Part shown: one piece after another, positions 34,862 through 43,401 of the stretch
Numbering within the stretch: position 1 is the first letter of the stretch
How the letters are laid out: each line of letters begins with the position of its first letter
NCBI GenBank assembly: GCA_020073465.1
Contig: JAIQFC010000005.1
Span: 248,001 to 312,000 of the forward strand
Length of the DNA: 64,000 nt
Direction: 5' to 3'
Source of the DNA: Terriglobia bacterium
Lineage (GTDB): Bacteria > Acidobacteriota > Terriglobia > Terriglobales > Acidobacteriaceae
Position numbers and translations under genes: made by a program
Notes under the pieces: generated by a model
Told to the model about the DNA's origin: nothing
Seen by the model: only the letters and a program-made list of their open reading frames with translations
The model's database searches: none

Positions 34862-35257
34862 GTGTATATGTGTCCGGTCGCCCTGGTCGTCGACGACTCC
34901 ATGCTGATTCGCTACACGGTTTGCCGCTTCCTCGAGGAGCGCGGCTTCACCGTGGAGTCTGCCACCAATGGCGCCGAAGCCCTGGAGGTCCTCAGCCGGG
35001 TGCATCCGGACTTGATTGTCACCGACATGCAAATGCCCAGAATGTCAGGCCGGGAGCTGATCACGGTATTGAAGAGCAAGCCCGAGACGGCAGAGATTTG
35101 CCTGATCATTGTGGCCAGCCGTGCCAGCGGCTTCGACGAATCCGAGAAGCGCGCCAATTTCGCAATCTACAAGGATATTGATATCGAAGCGCAGCTGGAA
35201 AAGGCGCTTGACACTCTGCCCTGCAGACAAAGCCGCACCCATGGAGCCGGGAAGTAA
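34862..35257 (+). CDS. Single-domain response regulator
   Basis: A CheY-like receiver without an output domain. The acidic pair is in VVDDSMLI, the phosphate-accepting Asp in LIVTDMQMPRMSG, and a late Lys in IYKDID. GTG at 34862 or ATG at 34868 starts it. It likely signals by protein-protein contact; its kinase is not identified. The hybrid histidine kinase at 43402 is not adjacent. Confidence 0.85.
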   Translation: MYMCPVALVVDDSMLIRYTVCRFLEERGFTVESATNGAEALEVLSRVHPDLIVTDMQMPRMSGRELITVLKSKPETAEICLIIVASRASGFDESEKRANFAIYKDIDIEAQLEKALDTLPCRQSRTHGAGK

Positions 35258-35324
35258 GGCCTCCGCTCACCAAACATTGGCTTTAGGTGCGTTTGGGTTC
35301 TGAGGATTCTGCATTCCCTATCCG

Positions 35325-35385
35325 GAGTCATCCTGAGCGGAGCCGTTTTTCAGGCGGAGCGAAGGATCTGGCGCGCATCGTCACC
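35325..35385. repeat. gtcatcctgagcggagccg repeat
   Basis: gtcatcctgagcggagccgt and ttcaggcggagcgaaggatctggcg, near identical to 39922-39978 and the reverse of 19298. Confidence 0.8.
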
Positions 35386-35405
35386 GCGATTCTTTAGCAA
35401 GGCCG

Positions 35406-36563
35406 CTAGCGCAGAATCAGGCTTGCTTCCGCAGAGAAGTCCATGGCGGCCCAATCCTTCGCAAGAAACTTCGGATAGGCCGCCGCGGCAATCATCGCGG
35501 CATTGTCGGTCGACAGGGGACGCGAGGGAAAATACACCGGGACACCTTCCTTCGCTCCATCGCGCTCAAAGGTCTGCCGCAGTTCATTGTTGGCCGCAAC
35601 GCCGCCAGTAACAAAAAGGGTAGCCACGTCGTAGGCCCGCGCTGCTGCCAGGGTCTTGCCCACCAGATCTTCCACCATCGCGCGCTGGAATGATGCAACC
35701 AGGTCGAGGGTTAGCTTGTCACAGTTGGCGAGGTAGTCGTCGATCTTCGCCTTCGCGATCCTGGCCAGAGCTTTGCTCCGGGTCTCGATGGCGGACCTCA
35801 TGTTGTGGGTCTCGACGTAGCGGAGTACCGCGGTCTTGATCCCGCTGTAGGAAAAATCGAAACGCGGACGATGATTGTCAGTCTCCCCTTTGCCGTGCCT
35901 TCTTTCGCGCCGGTCGCGATGCTTGATCTGTGCCGGAGGAAACTTCACTGTGCCCGGATTACCATGCGGCGCGAGCCGGTCGATGACTGGTCCGCCGGGA
36001 TAGCCGAGGCCGAGCAGCTTCGCAACCTTGTCGAATGCCTCGCCCGCCGCGTCGTCGCGGGTGTGGCCGATGTTCTCGTACGTCCAGCCCGCATCCTTCT
36101 GCTCTGCCAGGTACAGGTGAGTGTGCCCTCCGGAAACCACCAGCGCCAGCACGGGGAACACCAGTTCATGATTCCCCTTCTGCCGCTCCTCGAGCAGCAC
36201 CGCATGAATGTGTCCTTCCAGATGATTGACGGCAATCAGCGGCTTATCGAGAGCGAAGGCCAAAGCCTTGGCATAACTGATGCCCACCAAGAGCGCCCCC
36301 GCGAGACCCGGCCCCTGCGTGACGGCGATGGCGTCGACGGAAGCGTACGTGTGCTTCGCGTCCGCCAGCGCTTTCCGCACCACGGGGACAATCGCCCGCA
36401 GGTGCTCGCGCGACGCCAACTCGGGGACTACGCCTCCGTATGGCTGGTGTGTGGCAAACTGCGAAGCGACCACGTTCGATATCACCTGCTCGCCGGAACG
36501 CACCACCGCCGCCGCGGTCTCGTCGCAGGAGCTTTCGATGCCGAGGATGTAGGCGTCGGGCAT
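35406..36563 (-). CDS. tsaD: tRNA N6-threonylcarbamoyladenosine synthase component TsaD
   Basis: Transfers the threonylcarbamoyl group to A37 of ANN-reading tRNAs (with TsaB/TsaE). 385 residues. Metal-binding HLEGHIHAV (His-x3-His) and the ATP/nucleotide site GIESSCDETAAAVV and VTGGVAANNELR are present. Its domain is the ASKHA fold. Other tsa genes are not in the window. Confidence 0.95.
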   Translation of the reverse strand: MPDAYILGIESSCDETAAAVVRSGEQVISNVVASQFATHQPYGGVVPELASREHLRAIVPVVRKALADAKHTYASVDAIAVTQGPGLAGALLVGISYAKALAFALDKPLIAVNHLEGHIHAVLLEERQKGNHELVFPVLALVVSGGHTHLYLAEQKDAGWTYENIGHTRDDAAGEAFDKVAKLLGLGYPGGPVIDRLAPHGNPGTVKFPPAQIKHRDRRERRHGKGETDNHRPRFDFSYSGIKTAVLRYVETHNMRSAIETRSKALARIAKAKIDDYLANCDKLTLDLVASFQRAMVEDLVGKTLAAARAYDVATLFVTGGVAANNELRQTFERDGAKEGVPVYFPSRPLSTDNAAMIAAAAYPKFLAKDWAAMDFSAEASLILR

Positions 36564-36645
36564 GGTTCAGCTTCTAGCTTCTAGCTAGTTTCTAGTTTCT
36601 AGTTTCGGGTTGCAAGTCTGGGCCGTTGTTACGCCAAACCAAACC

Positions 36646-36728
36646 AATAAACCACGCAGGACACGAAGTTGCACGAAGGTTTTGGTCTTACAGGTTTCCT
36701 TCGTGTGCCTTCGTGCCTTTTGTGGTTA
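36646..36728. repeat. Long inverted repeat aaaccacgcaggacacgaag ... cttcgtgccttttgtggtt
   Basis: Arms of about 25 nt with few mismatches and an inner cacgaagg/ccttcgtg pair. Same class as 15962. The word repeat cagcttctagcttctagcta precedes it at 36567. Confidence 0.8.
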
Positions 36729-36742
36729 AGCTCCTTCTCGAT

Positions 36743-37342
36743 CTACTCCAGCTTTATCTCGTCAATCTCAAAGTCGAACTTGCCCGCTGTCGGGCCACCG
36801 ACAAACAGGATCGCGCCCACGTCGTGCCCGTCGGTTCCGTTGAAGGCGGAGAAAGGAATGCTGAATCGCTTCCATTCCGATCCGACGACGAACGTTTGCT
36901 TTGCCGGAATGCGCCCTCCGCTGGTGGTAAACAACAAGACCCGGTAAGTCTGACCGTCCCCTTTCGCCCAGAATGTGATGGCTTTCTTGGACGACAAATT
37001 CACCGGAACGAAGGGTTGCGATCCCGGAGCAAACATCACTCCGGCCCAGGCGTAGGGCAACCCTCCATCAATGAGGCCGGACACCTCCAGGGCATGCGCG
37101 TGCCCGTTCGCGCCGCCGTCGACGATCTTCATCTCTCCCGTCGATTTCCCGCCGGCGAGGCTGTCGGTGGAAACCACCCAGCCGAAGCCGAATTTCGCGG
37201 TCGTGCTCCCGTTGCCGAAGTCGCTAATCAGACCCGCGTCGAGCGCCGGAGCCTGTGCGCGGGCAACTGAAGCGAGAACCGTCAGGGAGAATACGATCCA
37301 ACCGAACACCCTGCCGAATGTGGCCATCTGTTGCTTATTCAT
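36743..37342 (-). CDS. Secreted CIA30-like protein
   Basis: 199 residues from ATG 37342 (MNKQQMATFGRVFG). Signal peptide FGWIVFSLTVLASVARAQ. The domain has DFGNGSTTAKFGFGW, ALEVSGLIDGGLPYAWAGV, FWAKGDGQTYRVLLF and FDFEIDEIKLE, the pattern of CIA30/carbohydrate-binding-like beta-sandwich proteins. A longer frame to 37483 is not needed. Role unknown; location exported. Confidence 0.75.
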   Translation of the reverse strand: MNKQQMATFGRVFGWIVFSLTVLASVARAQAPALDAGLISDFGNGSTTAKFGFGWVVSTDSLAGGKSTGEMKIVDGGANGHAHALEVSGLIDGGLPYAWAGVMFAPGSQPFVPVNLSSKKAITFWAKGDGQTYRVLLFTTSGGRIPAKQTFVVGSEWKRFSIPFSAFNGTDGHDVGAILFVGGPTAGKFDFEIDEIKLE

Positions 37343-37584
37343 AGTCTCTCTCCAAATCTTGGGATTCACTTCCTCGCCCCAGCTGGATGTCCTGCAAGAG
37401 ACATCCTCGTTCAAGTACAAACGCATGATGCCGCGAGACGATCTGGACCACCAGTGCCAACCGTCACCAGTCCGACGTGACAAGTGTCATTCGCACGCCG
37501 GAACGCCTTACCTCCAATTCAAGGGCTTGTGGGGCCAGATTCAGCCGCTATGATGAAGGTGAGGCCCCGGTCACCGGCCGGACC

Positions 37585-38970
37585 ATGCTCAGGGATTTTG
37601 CCACCACGATCGTTCAAACCCTCCGCCAGCGCGGCTTTCAAGCCTACCTGGCGGGCGGATGCGTGCGCGACCTGCTGCTGGGCCGTGATCCCAAGGACTA
37701 TGACGTCGCCACCAATGCCACGCCCGATCAGGTGATGAGCATTTTCCCCGAGACTTACGCCGTGGGTGCGCAGTTTGGCGTCGTGCTTGTGCCAGTGCCG
37801 GAGTCAGACGTTGCAGGCAACGTCCATACGGACGATTCTGATCGTAGAGACGTAGCTGGCTACGTCTCGCCTCGAGCCAATGCCGTGGAAGTGGCGACCT
37901 TCCGCAGCGACATCGGCTACTCCGACGGCCGGCATCCCGATGAAGTGCGCTTCAGCACCGATCCTCGGGAGGACGTCGCCCGCCGCGACTTCACCATCAA
38001 CGGCATGCTGCTCGATCCGGTCAGCGGCGAGGTGCTCGACTTCGTCGGCGGCCGCAAGGATCTCGAAGCCAACATCATTCGCGCCATCGGAGATCCGGAG
38101 CGGCGCTTTCAGGAAGACAAACTGAGGATGTTGCGCGCGGTGCGTTTTGCTGCCCGCTTCCGATACACGATTGAGCCCGCGACCTTCGCTGCGATCAAGA
38201 ACGCGGCTCACGAAATTCACGTCGTCTCCCGCGAACGCGTGCGCGACGAACTCACTCGGATGCTGACGGAGGGCCAGGCCCGCCGCGCTTTCCTGCTGCT
38301 CGACGAAAGCGGCCTGCTGCGAGAAGCCCTCCCCGAAATCTCCGCCATGAAGGGGGTCGAGCAACCTCCGCAGTTTCATCCCGAAGGCGACGTGTTCGTG
38401 CACACGCTGCTTTTGCTGGAGAATCTGCCGCGGCCTTGCCCGCCCACGCTGGCCTGGGGCGCACTGCTCCACGACGTGGGCAAACCACCAACCTTTCGAG
38501 TGGCCACGGATCGCATCCGCTTCGACGGACATGTCGAAGTGGGGGTGAAGATGGCGGAGGACATCTGCCGGCGCCTGCGCTTCTCCGGCGACGATACCGG
38601 GCAGATCCTCGCCCTGGTGGACAATCACATGCGCTTTGGCCACGCCACGCGCATGAAGGAATCGACGCTGAAGAAATTTCTACGGATGCCGCGTTTCGAC
38701 GAGCATCTGGGCTTGCACCGCGCGGACTGCCTGGCCAGCCACGGCGATCTCAGCACGTACGAATTTGCCCGGGAGAAATTGGCGGCCATTCCGCCGGAGA
38801 AGATGCGGCCCTCGCCGCTGGTGACTGGCGACGACTTGATTGCGGCGGGGTATGCTCCCGGTCCCCGATTTCGGGAGATCCTGACCGCCGTCGAAGATGC
38901 GCAACTCGAAGGCCGCCTGCCTTCAAGAAATGACGCCCTGGAATTTGTCCGGCGGGAGTTTCCGCTGTGA
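37585..38970 (+). CDS. cca: CCA-adding enzyme/poly(A) polymerase family with HD domain, containing a repeat insertion
   Basis: tRNA nucleotidyltransferase. Start is ATG 37585 (MLRDFATTIVQT); a longer frame exists to 37477. The nucleotidyltransferase motif AGGCVRDLLLGRDPKDYDVAT is intact, as are the RRDFTINGML, FQEDKLRMLRAVRFAAR and RVRDELTRML motifs. A C-terminal HD domain is present (ALLHDVGKPPTF). After FGVVLVPVPE, about 25 residues (SDVAGNVHTDDSDRR, DVAGYVSPRAN) interrupt the sheet; they translate two hairpins and are not part of the family. Confidence 0.9.
   Translation: MLRDFATTIVQTLRQRGFQAYLAGGCVRDLLLGRDPKDYDVATNATPDQVMSIFPETYAVGAQFGVVLVPVPESDVAGNVHTDDSDRRDVAGYVSPRANAVEVATFRSDIGYSDGRHPDEVRFSTDPREDVARRDFTINGMLLDPVSGEVLDFVGGRKDLEANIIRAIGDPERRFQEDKLRMLRAVRFAARFRYTIEPATFAAIKNAAHEIHVVSRERVRDELTRMLTEGQARRAFLLLDESGLLREALPEISAMKGVEQPPQFHPEGDVFVHTLLLLENLPRPCPPTLAWGALLHDVGKPPTFRVATDRIRFDGHVEVGVKMAEDICRRLRFSGDDTGQILALVDNHMRFGHATRMKESTLKKFLRMPRFDEHLGLHRADCLASHGDLSTYEFAREKLAAIPPEKMRPSPLVTGDDLIAAGYAPGPRFREILTAVEDAQLEGRLPSRNDALEFVRREFPL
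37807..37868. repeat. Two in-frame hairpins inside cca
   Basis: gacgttgc-ag-gcaacgtc (37807-37824) and gagacgtagc-tg-gctacgtctc (37847-37868), perfect inverted repeats of 8 and 10 bp. The second is the classic gtagagacgtagc...gctacgtctc intergenic palindrome. Confidence 0.85.
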
Positions 38971-38973
38971 AAA

Positions 38974-39068
38974 GAAGTGGCCAGTGACCAGTGATCAGTG
39001 GCCAGGCAAACCGCTTTCGCGCCGATTACTGGCCACAGTCCACTGGCCACTGCCCACTGACCACTGAT
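38974..39068. repeat. cagtggccagtgaccagtg word repeat
   Basis: gtggccagtgaccagtgatc and ccactggccactgcccactg words oriented oppositely around a short unique stretch. Fills the gap after cca. Confidence 0.75.
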
Positions 39069-39176
39069 TTTCAACAGGCGGGATTCCCCGTCCCCGCGCA
39101 TTGATTCCCACCCCTGTGTGCGAGTACATTGGTTTGTCTCACCGCAAGCCAACGACATTTCATCAGGGAGATTCCC

Positions 39177-39869
39177 ATGTCGAAATGCATTCTGCTCTGC
39201 ATCCTTCTGCTCGGTAGTTTCGTTACGCTCTCCTTCGCATCCGACCAGGATCAAAACGTCTGCAAGGGTGATCCCAATCAGTGGCGCCAGCTTTTCAACG
39301 GCAAGGACCTGACCGGGTGGAAGCACGTTGGCCCCGGCGGCGACACCGTCGAAGACGGCCTGATTCGCACTCACGGCGGAATGGGCCTGCTCTATTGGAC
39401 CGGTGGAAAAATTGGCAACTGTGAAATTCATGTCGTGTTCAGGATGAAGGACGAGAACGACAATTCCGGAGTGTTTATCCGCATCCCCATCGAGCCTCGC
39501 GAAGAGTGGATGCCCGTGCACTACGGCTTCGAAGTCCAGATCGACAACCATCCCGAAACGTCAAACGAGGATGAGTATCATTCCACCGGCATGCTGTACT
39601 CGCTAACCAAGCCGCTGGCCAAGGCATGGAAGCCCGGTCCCGAGTGGAACACCATGGACATCACTCTCGACGGCCCGCGCACCATCGTCGTGCTCAACGG
39701 CGTAAAGGTCACCGACTACAAAGACGGCGACCCGGTGCCGGAGCGCAAGTTTGATTTCGAGCCGCAGCATGGTCCCCGGCCGGACTTTGGCTGGTTCGGA
39801 CTGCAGAATCACAGCGACAACGACATCGTGTTCTTCAAAGAAGTCGGCATCAAACCACTGAAGAAGTAG
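39177..39869 (+). CDS. Secreted DUF1080 (3-keto-disaccharide hydrolase-like) protein
   Basis: 230 residues. Signal peptide CILLCILLLGSFVTLSFA. The domain begins WRQLFNGKDLTGWKHVG and contains the HYGFEVQIDN and EYHSTGMLYSL segments typical of DUF1080, a laminarin-lectin fold implicated in sugar metabolism in Planctomycetes and Acidobacteria. The start (ATG 39177) has agggag upstream. It is adjacent to a Tat-exported Gfo/Idh/MocA oxidoreductase, a pairing often seen in gene clusters for 3-keto sugar breakdown. Confidence 0.85.
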   Translation: MSKCILLCILLLGSFVTLSFASDQDQNVCKGDPNQWRQLFNGKDLTGWKHVGPGGDTVEDGLIRTHGGMGLLYWTGGKIGNCEIHVVFRMKDENDNSGVFIRIPIEPREEWMPVHYGFEVQIDNHPETSNEDEYHSTGMLYSLTKPLAKAWKPGPEWNTMDITLDGPRTIVVLNGVKVTDYKDGDPVPERKFDFEPQHGPRPDFGWFGLQNHSDNDIVFFKEVGIKPLKK

Positions 39870-39921
39870 ACGGAGGCGGAGCGCTGATTCAGCCTGTGTC
39901 TTATCGCTGGAAGTATCTCCG

Positions 39922-39978
39922 CGGCGTCATCCTGAGCGCAGCCGTTCTTCAGGCGGAGCGAAGGATCTGGCGCGGACC
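39922..39978. repeat. gtcatcctgagcgcagccg repeat
   Basis: gtcatcctgagcgcagccgt with ttcaggcggagcgaaggatctggcg. Nearly identical to 35325-35385. Confidence 0.8.
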
Positions 39979-40053
39979 ACCACCGCAGCAGTAGAAGGCG
40001 CACCGTATGCAAGTGACAAGCAAGCCAAGTCAACCTTCTTAGGAGGCATTCGC

Positions 40054-41412
40054 ATGAAGAAGAGGAATTTTTCGCGACGCGCATTTCTGCAGGGAGGAGC
40101 GGCCGCAGCCGCCGGAGGCCTCCTGCTCACCAGAACCGTGATGCTCGACGCCCAGCCCCTGAGTGGAATCCCTCAGGCGGTAGCGCCCAGCGATCGGGTT
40201 CGTTTCGGCATGATTGGCATCGGCATGCAGGGGTCCGGGCTGCTCGGGGGAGCGATCACGATCCCCGGCGTGGAGTGCGTGGGGGCCGCCGATTTATACG
40301 ATGGCCGCCACACGCTCGCCAAGGAAATCACCGCCAATCCGAGCCTGCCCACCACCCGCCACTACCAGGAACTGCTCGACCGCAAGGATATTGACTGCAT
40401 CGTCGCTGCCGTTCCCGACCACTGGCACAAGCGCGTGGTCGTCGATGCCTGCAACGCCGGCAAGGATATCTACTGCGAAAAACCCATGTCGCACACCGTG
40501 GCCGACGGATTCGCCATGGTCGAAGCCGCGCAGAAGAACAACCGCATCGTACAGATCGGCTCGCAGCGTGTCAGTTCCGTGCTCTGCGCCAAAGCCCACG
40601 ACATGTATCACGACGGCGCTATCGGCGACGTGGAGATGGTCGAACTCACGCTTGGACGCAACGATCCCACCGGCGCCTGGGAGTATCCGCCGCCGCCCGA
40701 TCTTTCCCCCCAGACTCTGGACTGGGACACCTGGCTGAATGACGCTCCCAAGATTCCGTTCAACAACCTTCACTTTGCGCGCTGGCGCTGCTGGAGAGCC
40801 TACGGCACCGGGGTGGCCGGAGACCTGATGGTCCACCTCCTCAGCGGCATGATGGTCACGCTTGGATGGAACGAGATCCCGCGCTCCGCCATCGCGCTCG
40901 GGGGCATCTATCGCTGGAAGGACGGCCGCGACATGCCCGACCTTCACACCGTGCTCTTCGACTACCACGGCATTCCGGTGTATGTGCGCCTGGGACTCGG
41001 CACCGAAACTCCCGAACTCGCCCGCTTTATGGGCCCCAAGGGGATTCTCGATGCCGGTGAGTTCGACCTCAAGTACTCTCCACAAGCCGGCGTGGACATG
41101 GATCCGAGCTACTACACCTTCTCATTCCCGGCGAAGATGCGCGAAGAATACGTCAAGCAGTGGCACGCCGAGCACGATCCCGTACTCGGGAAGGAACCGG
41201 TGCGCGAAGATGTTGTCTATCGCGGCCACGACTGGGACGACATGCGTCCGCACCTGCAGACCTTCTTCCGCGCCGTGAAGTCGCGCAAGCCGGTCGTAGA
41301 GGATGCTGTCTTCGGAAACAACGCCGCCGTCGCCTGCCACATGGCGAACGAGTCGTATTTCCGCCAGAAGCCCGTGACCTGGGACGCAGCTTCCAAAACC
41401 GTTAAGAGCTGA
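40054..41412 (+). CDS. Tat-exported Gfo/Idh/MocA family oxidoreductase
   Basis: 452 residues. Twin-arginine signal SRRAFLQGGAAAAAGG, with a hydrophobic stretch after it. Rossmann motif FGMIGIGMQGSG followed by YCEKPMSHTVADGF, the conserved Lys (EKP) of the family. The long C-terminal half includes GDLMVHLLSGMM with the conserved His. It likely oxidises or reduces a sugar with tightly bound NAD(P). The start has taggagg eight bases upstream. Neighbouring DUF1080 gene suggests a shared sugar pathway (inference). Confidence 0.87.
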   Translation: MKKRNFSRRAFLQGGAAAAAGGLLLTRTVMLDAQPLSGIPQAVAPSDRVRFGMIGIGMQGSGLLGGAITIPGVECVGAADLYDGRHTLAKEITANPSLPTTRHYQELLDRKDIDCIVAAVPDHWHKRVVVDACNAGKDIYCEKPMSHTVADGFAMVEAAQKNNRIVQIGSQRVSSVLCAKAHDMYHDGAIGDVEMVELTLGRNDPTGAWEYPPPPDLSPQTLDWDTWLNDAPKIPFNNLHFARWRCWRAYGTGVAGDLMVHLLSGMMVTLGWNEIPRSAIALGGIYRWKDGRDMPDLHTVLFDYHGIPVYVRLGLGTETPELARFMGPKGILDAGEFDLKYSPQAGVDMDPSYYTFSFPAKMREEYVKQWHAEHDPVLGKEPVREDVVYRGHDWDDMRPHLQTFFRAVKSRKPVVEDAVFGNNAAVACHMANESYFRQKPVTWDAASKTVKS

Positions 41413-41433
41413 GTGTCCAGACCAGAAAACTAA

Positions 41434-41460
41434 GGGGCGAGCCTCATTGAGGCTCGCCCC
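41434..41460. terminator. Perfect hairpin between convergent genes
   Basis: ggggcgagcctca-t-tgaggctcgcccc: a 13-bp perfect palindrome between the Gfo/Idh gene and the following minus-strand gene, suited to act in both directions. A T run is not strong on either side. Confidence 0.7.
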
Positions 41461-41487
41461 CTGCAATTTCCACCCTTACGCTCAACT

Positions 41488-43074
41488 CTATTCCATCACA
41501 GCCGTGACCCGAATGAAGCGCTGGCCGTCCTGGGCGACGAAGTCAATTGTCTGATCATCGACAAACTCCACGCTGCGGCTGAAAACGTCGTCATAGAGCT
41601 TGGTTTCCAGGCCGTTGAAGACAACACGATCGTGGGTGCCTTCGGCTCCGATTACCGCGTAGTGATAGCGCTTGCCCTCCGCACGCAGATTCAGATCCCG
41701 CAGGCCCAGCGCGTCGTACTCCGGACCAGCTTGACCGTCGACGACCACGCGCCGCAATGCCCGGGTTGTGTTCCCCGCCATGAACTGCTTGCCGCCGCGC
41801 ACGATTTCGTAGGCCAGATGCGCCCCGTCGTTGCTGATCATCAGCAGCCCGACAAAGCTCTCGGCGCGTTTGCCGGGAAAGCTCGCCCCTGCCTTCTGGT
41901 CGCGCACCTCGACGAACGAGTCGCCACGCTTACCCACGTAGAAGACATGGTTGCCCTCGGTGGAGATGGCGATAGGGCTGACAATATCCTCGAACGGAGG
42001 CCCTGCCGCCCCATCGATCATGACCACTACATTGTCTTCGCCGCGCCTTCCGGCATAAACCAGCTTTCCATCCGGCGTGTACTGCGGGTCGGAAACGCCG
42101 TGGAAATCCGGCGAAAGGTTGCGCAACCCGGGTGCGATCTGGGTACTTGCGCCGAACATACCTTGCCAGCTTCCCCCGAAACCTCTGCCTTCGTACTCGC
42201 CCGCCACCTTGCCGTCCACCACGATGACTCCGTGGGTCTTGTTCTTGGAGAATCCCCACTTGGCGTCGGTACCGCCGTAGGCGAAGTGCTTGTAGTCGGG
42301 GCTGAAAGCGATGTCGCCGATGACGTCGAATCCCGGGCCCGGCGTTTTGTCCACCACCCACGTCCAGTTCTTGTCGATCAGCCCGGCGACCGCCACCCGC
42401 TTCCCATCTGGATCCATCCACCAGGAGATGACCATGTTCATCTCCGGCCCGAACTCCTGGTTATCCAACATCAGCACCCACTTCTTGTCGCGCTTGGCGA
42501 AATATCCGTAGTGCTCGCCATTCGAGGTGAATCTCGGCGCCGAGACGTCGTCGAACTCTGGCGTCATCTCGTCTCCGTTCACAATCAGCCGGCACCTTTT
42601 CTCGCGACAGCCCGCGACCGCAAAAAACTTGCCATTCTTGCTCAGGGAGGGTGCGGTCAACCGGCCATACTCCTTGGAACGCTCCTGGCCATCCAGCACC
42701 AGCACCCATTTCGAGTTTCGCTTCGCGGTGAATGCCAGATGCTGTTCGTCCTCGCTGAACCGGAGAAAACTCGCGTCCTGATAGACGCCGCCGACTTGCT
42801 TGCCATCGAGCTTGACGATGCGCTCACCGCCCTTCTTTTCCACCCAGGCCAGATGGTTTTCCGTGCTGCGCGCCATCTCGACCTTGCTGTCGGGCGACAC
42901 TTCGCCGATCAACTCTTCGCGAAGCTTGAGCGTGGGCGACACAGACGGAGGAGCCGAAGCCGGCGTTCCCGCCTGGGGGGCAGGTGTTCTTTCCTGTGCA
43001 AGCAGTGAGACACTGGACAGGACGAATACAACCACGCACGGTGAGAATCGGAGAAACAACTTGTGCAGGCTCAT
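41488..43074 (-). CDS. Secreted WD40-like beta-propeller protein
   Basis: 528 residues with signal peptide (CVVVFVLSSVSLLAQE) and a Pro/Ala-rich linker. Repeats of the form 'G..YG.FAKRDKKWVLMLDNQE' and 'DGK..VYAG', with a tryptophan in each blade, make up a propeller across residues 70-500. The start has gaggagcgc upstream. It is one of two secreted propeller proteins in the window. Function not known. Confidence 0.75.
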   Translation of the reverse strand: MSLHKLFLRFSPCVVVFVLSSVSLLAQERTPAPQAGTPASAPPSVSPTLKLREELIGEVSPDSKVEMARSTENHLAWVEKKGGERIVKLDGKQVGGVYQDASFLRFSEDEQHLAFTAKRNSKWVLVLDGQERSKEYGRLTAPSLSKNGKFFAVAGCREKRCRLIVNGDEMTPEFDDVSAPRFTSNGEHYGYFAKRDKKWVLMLDNQEFGPEMNMVISWWMDPDGKRVAVAGLIDKNWTWVVDKTPGPGFDVIGDIAFSPDYKHFAYGGTDAKWGFSKNKTHGVIVVDGKVAGEYEGRGFGGSWQGMFGASTQIAPGLRNLSPDFHGVSDPQYTPDGKLVYAGRRGEDNVVVMIDGAAGPPFEDIVSPIAISTEGNHVFYVGKRGDSFVEVRDQKAGASFPGKRAESFVGLLMISNDGAHLAYEIVRGGKQFMAGNTTRALRRVVVDGQAGPEYDALGLRDLNLRAEGKRYHYAVIGAEGTHDRVVFNGLETKLYDDVFSRSVEFVDDQTIDFVAQDGQRFIRVTAVME

Positions 43075-43401
43075 AGCGCTCCTCGCTGGCGTTATTACTG
43101 CAGGGGCCCTTCAAGCCAAATCGAAACGTGAACCCGGGGGAAAACCGGTAACTGTCTTGCCAGCCTTGCAGGGGTCGGCTCGTGTGCCAGTCTAGTCCTC
43201 CGCCACCCCGCTGGCGAGTCCCGTCTTATCCGCGAGGTCGAAGGCGGCCCGGTCGCAGCAATAGACACGCCGTCGGCCGAAACAACCAAGGCACACGGAG
43301 TCCCAGAAGAACGAACCAAATGAGAATAGAAGTTGAGGTAACTACTGTCCGTGATGCCGGTCACGGCCCTGCGCGAGAATCTTCTACAACGGTCTTCCAA
43401 C
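43075..43401. other. Intergenic region, 327 nt, nothing recognised
   Basis: Holds the upstream region of the propeller gene. It was examined for riboswitch-like sequence and for repeats; no family could be named. Confidence 0.4.

Noticed and set aside
34280..35032. Minus-strand frame of 250 codons opposite the response regulator
   Set aside because: Antisense to the conserved receiver domain; no motif.
38625..39551. Minus-strand frame spanning cca and the DUF1080 gene
   Set aside because: Crosses two supported genes and a word repeat with no domain.
41632..43008. Plus-strand open frame of 458 codons opposite the propeller gene
   Set aside because: Antisense frame; the opposite strand has a signal peptide, ribosome site and repeated blades.
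43075..43401. Cyclic di-GMP type riboswitch before the propeller gene
   Set aside because: A few matching short words but not the conserved core order.
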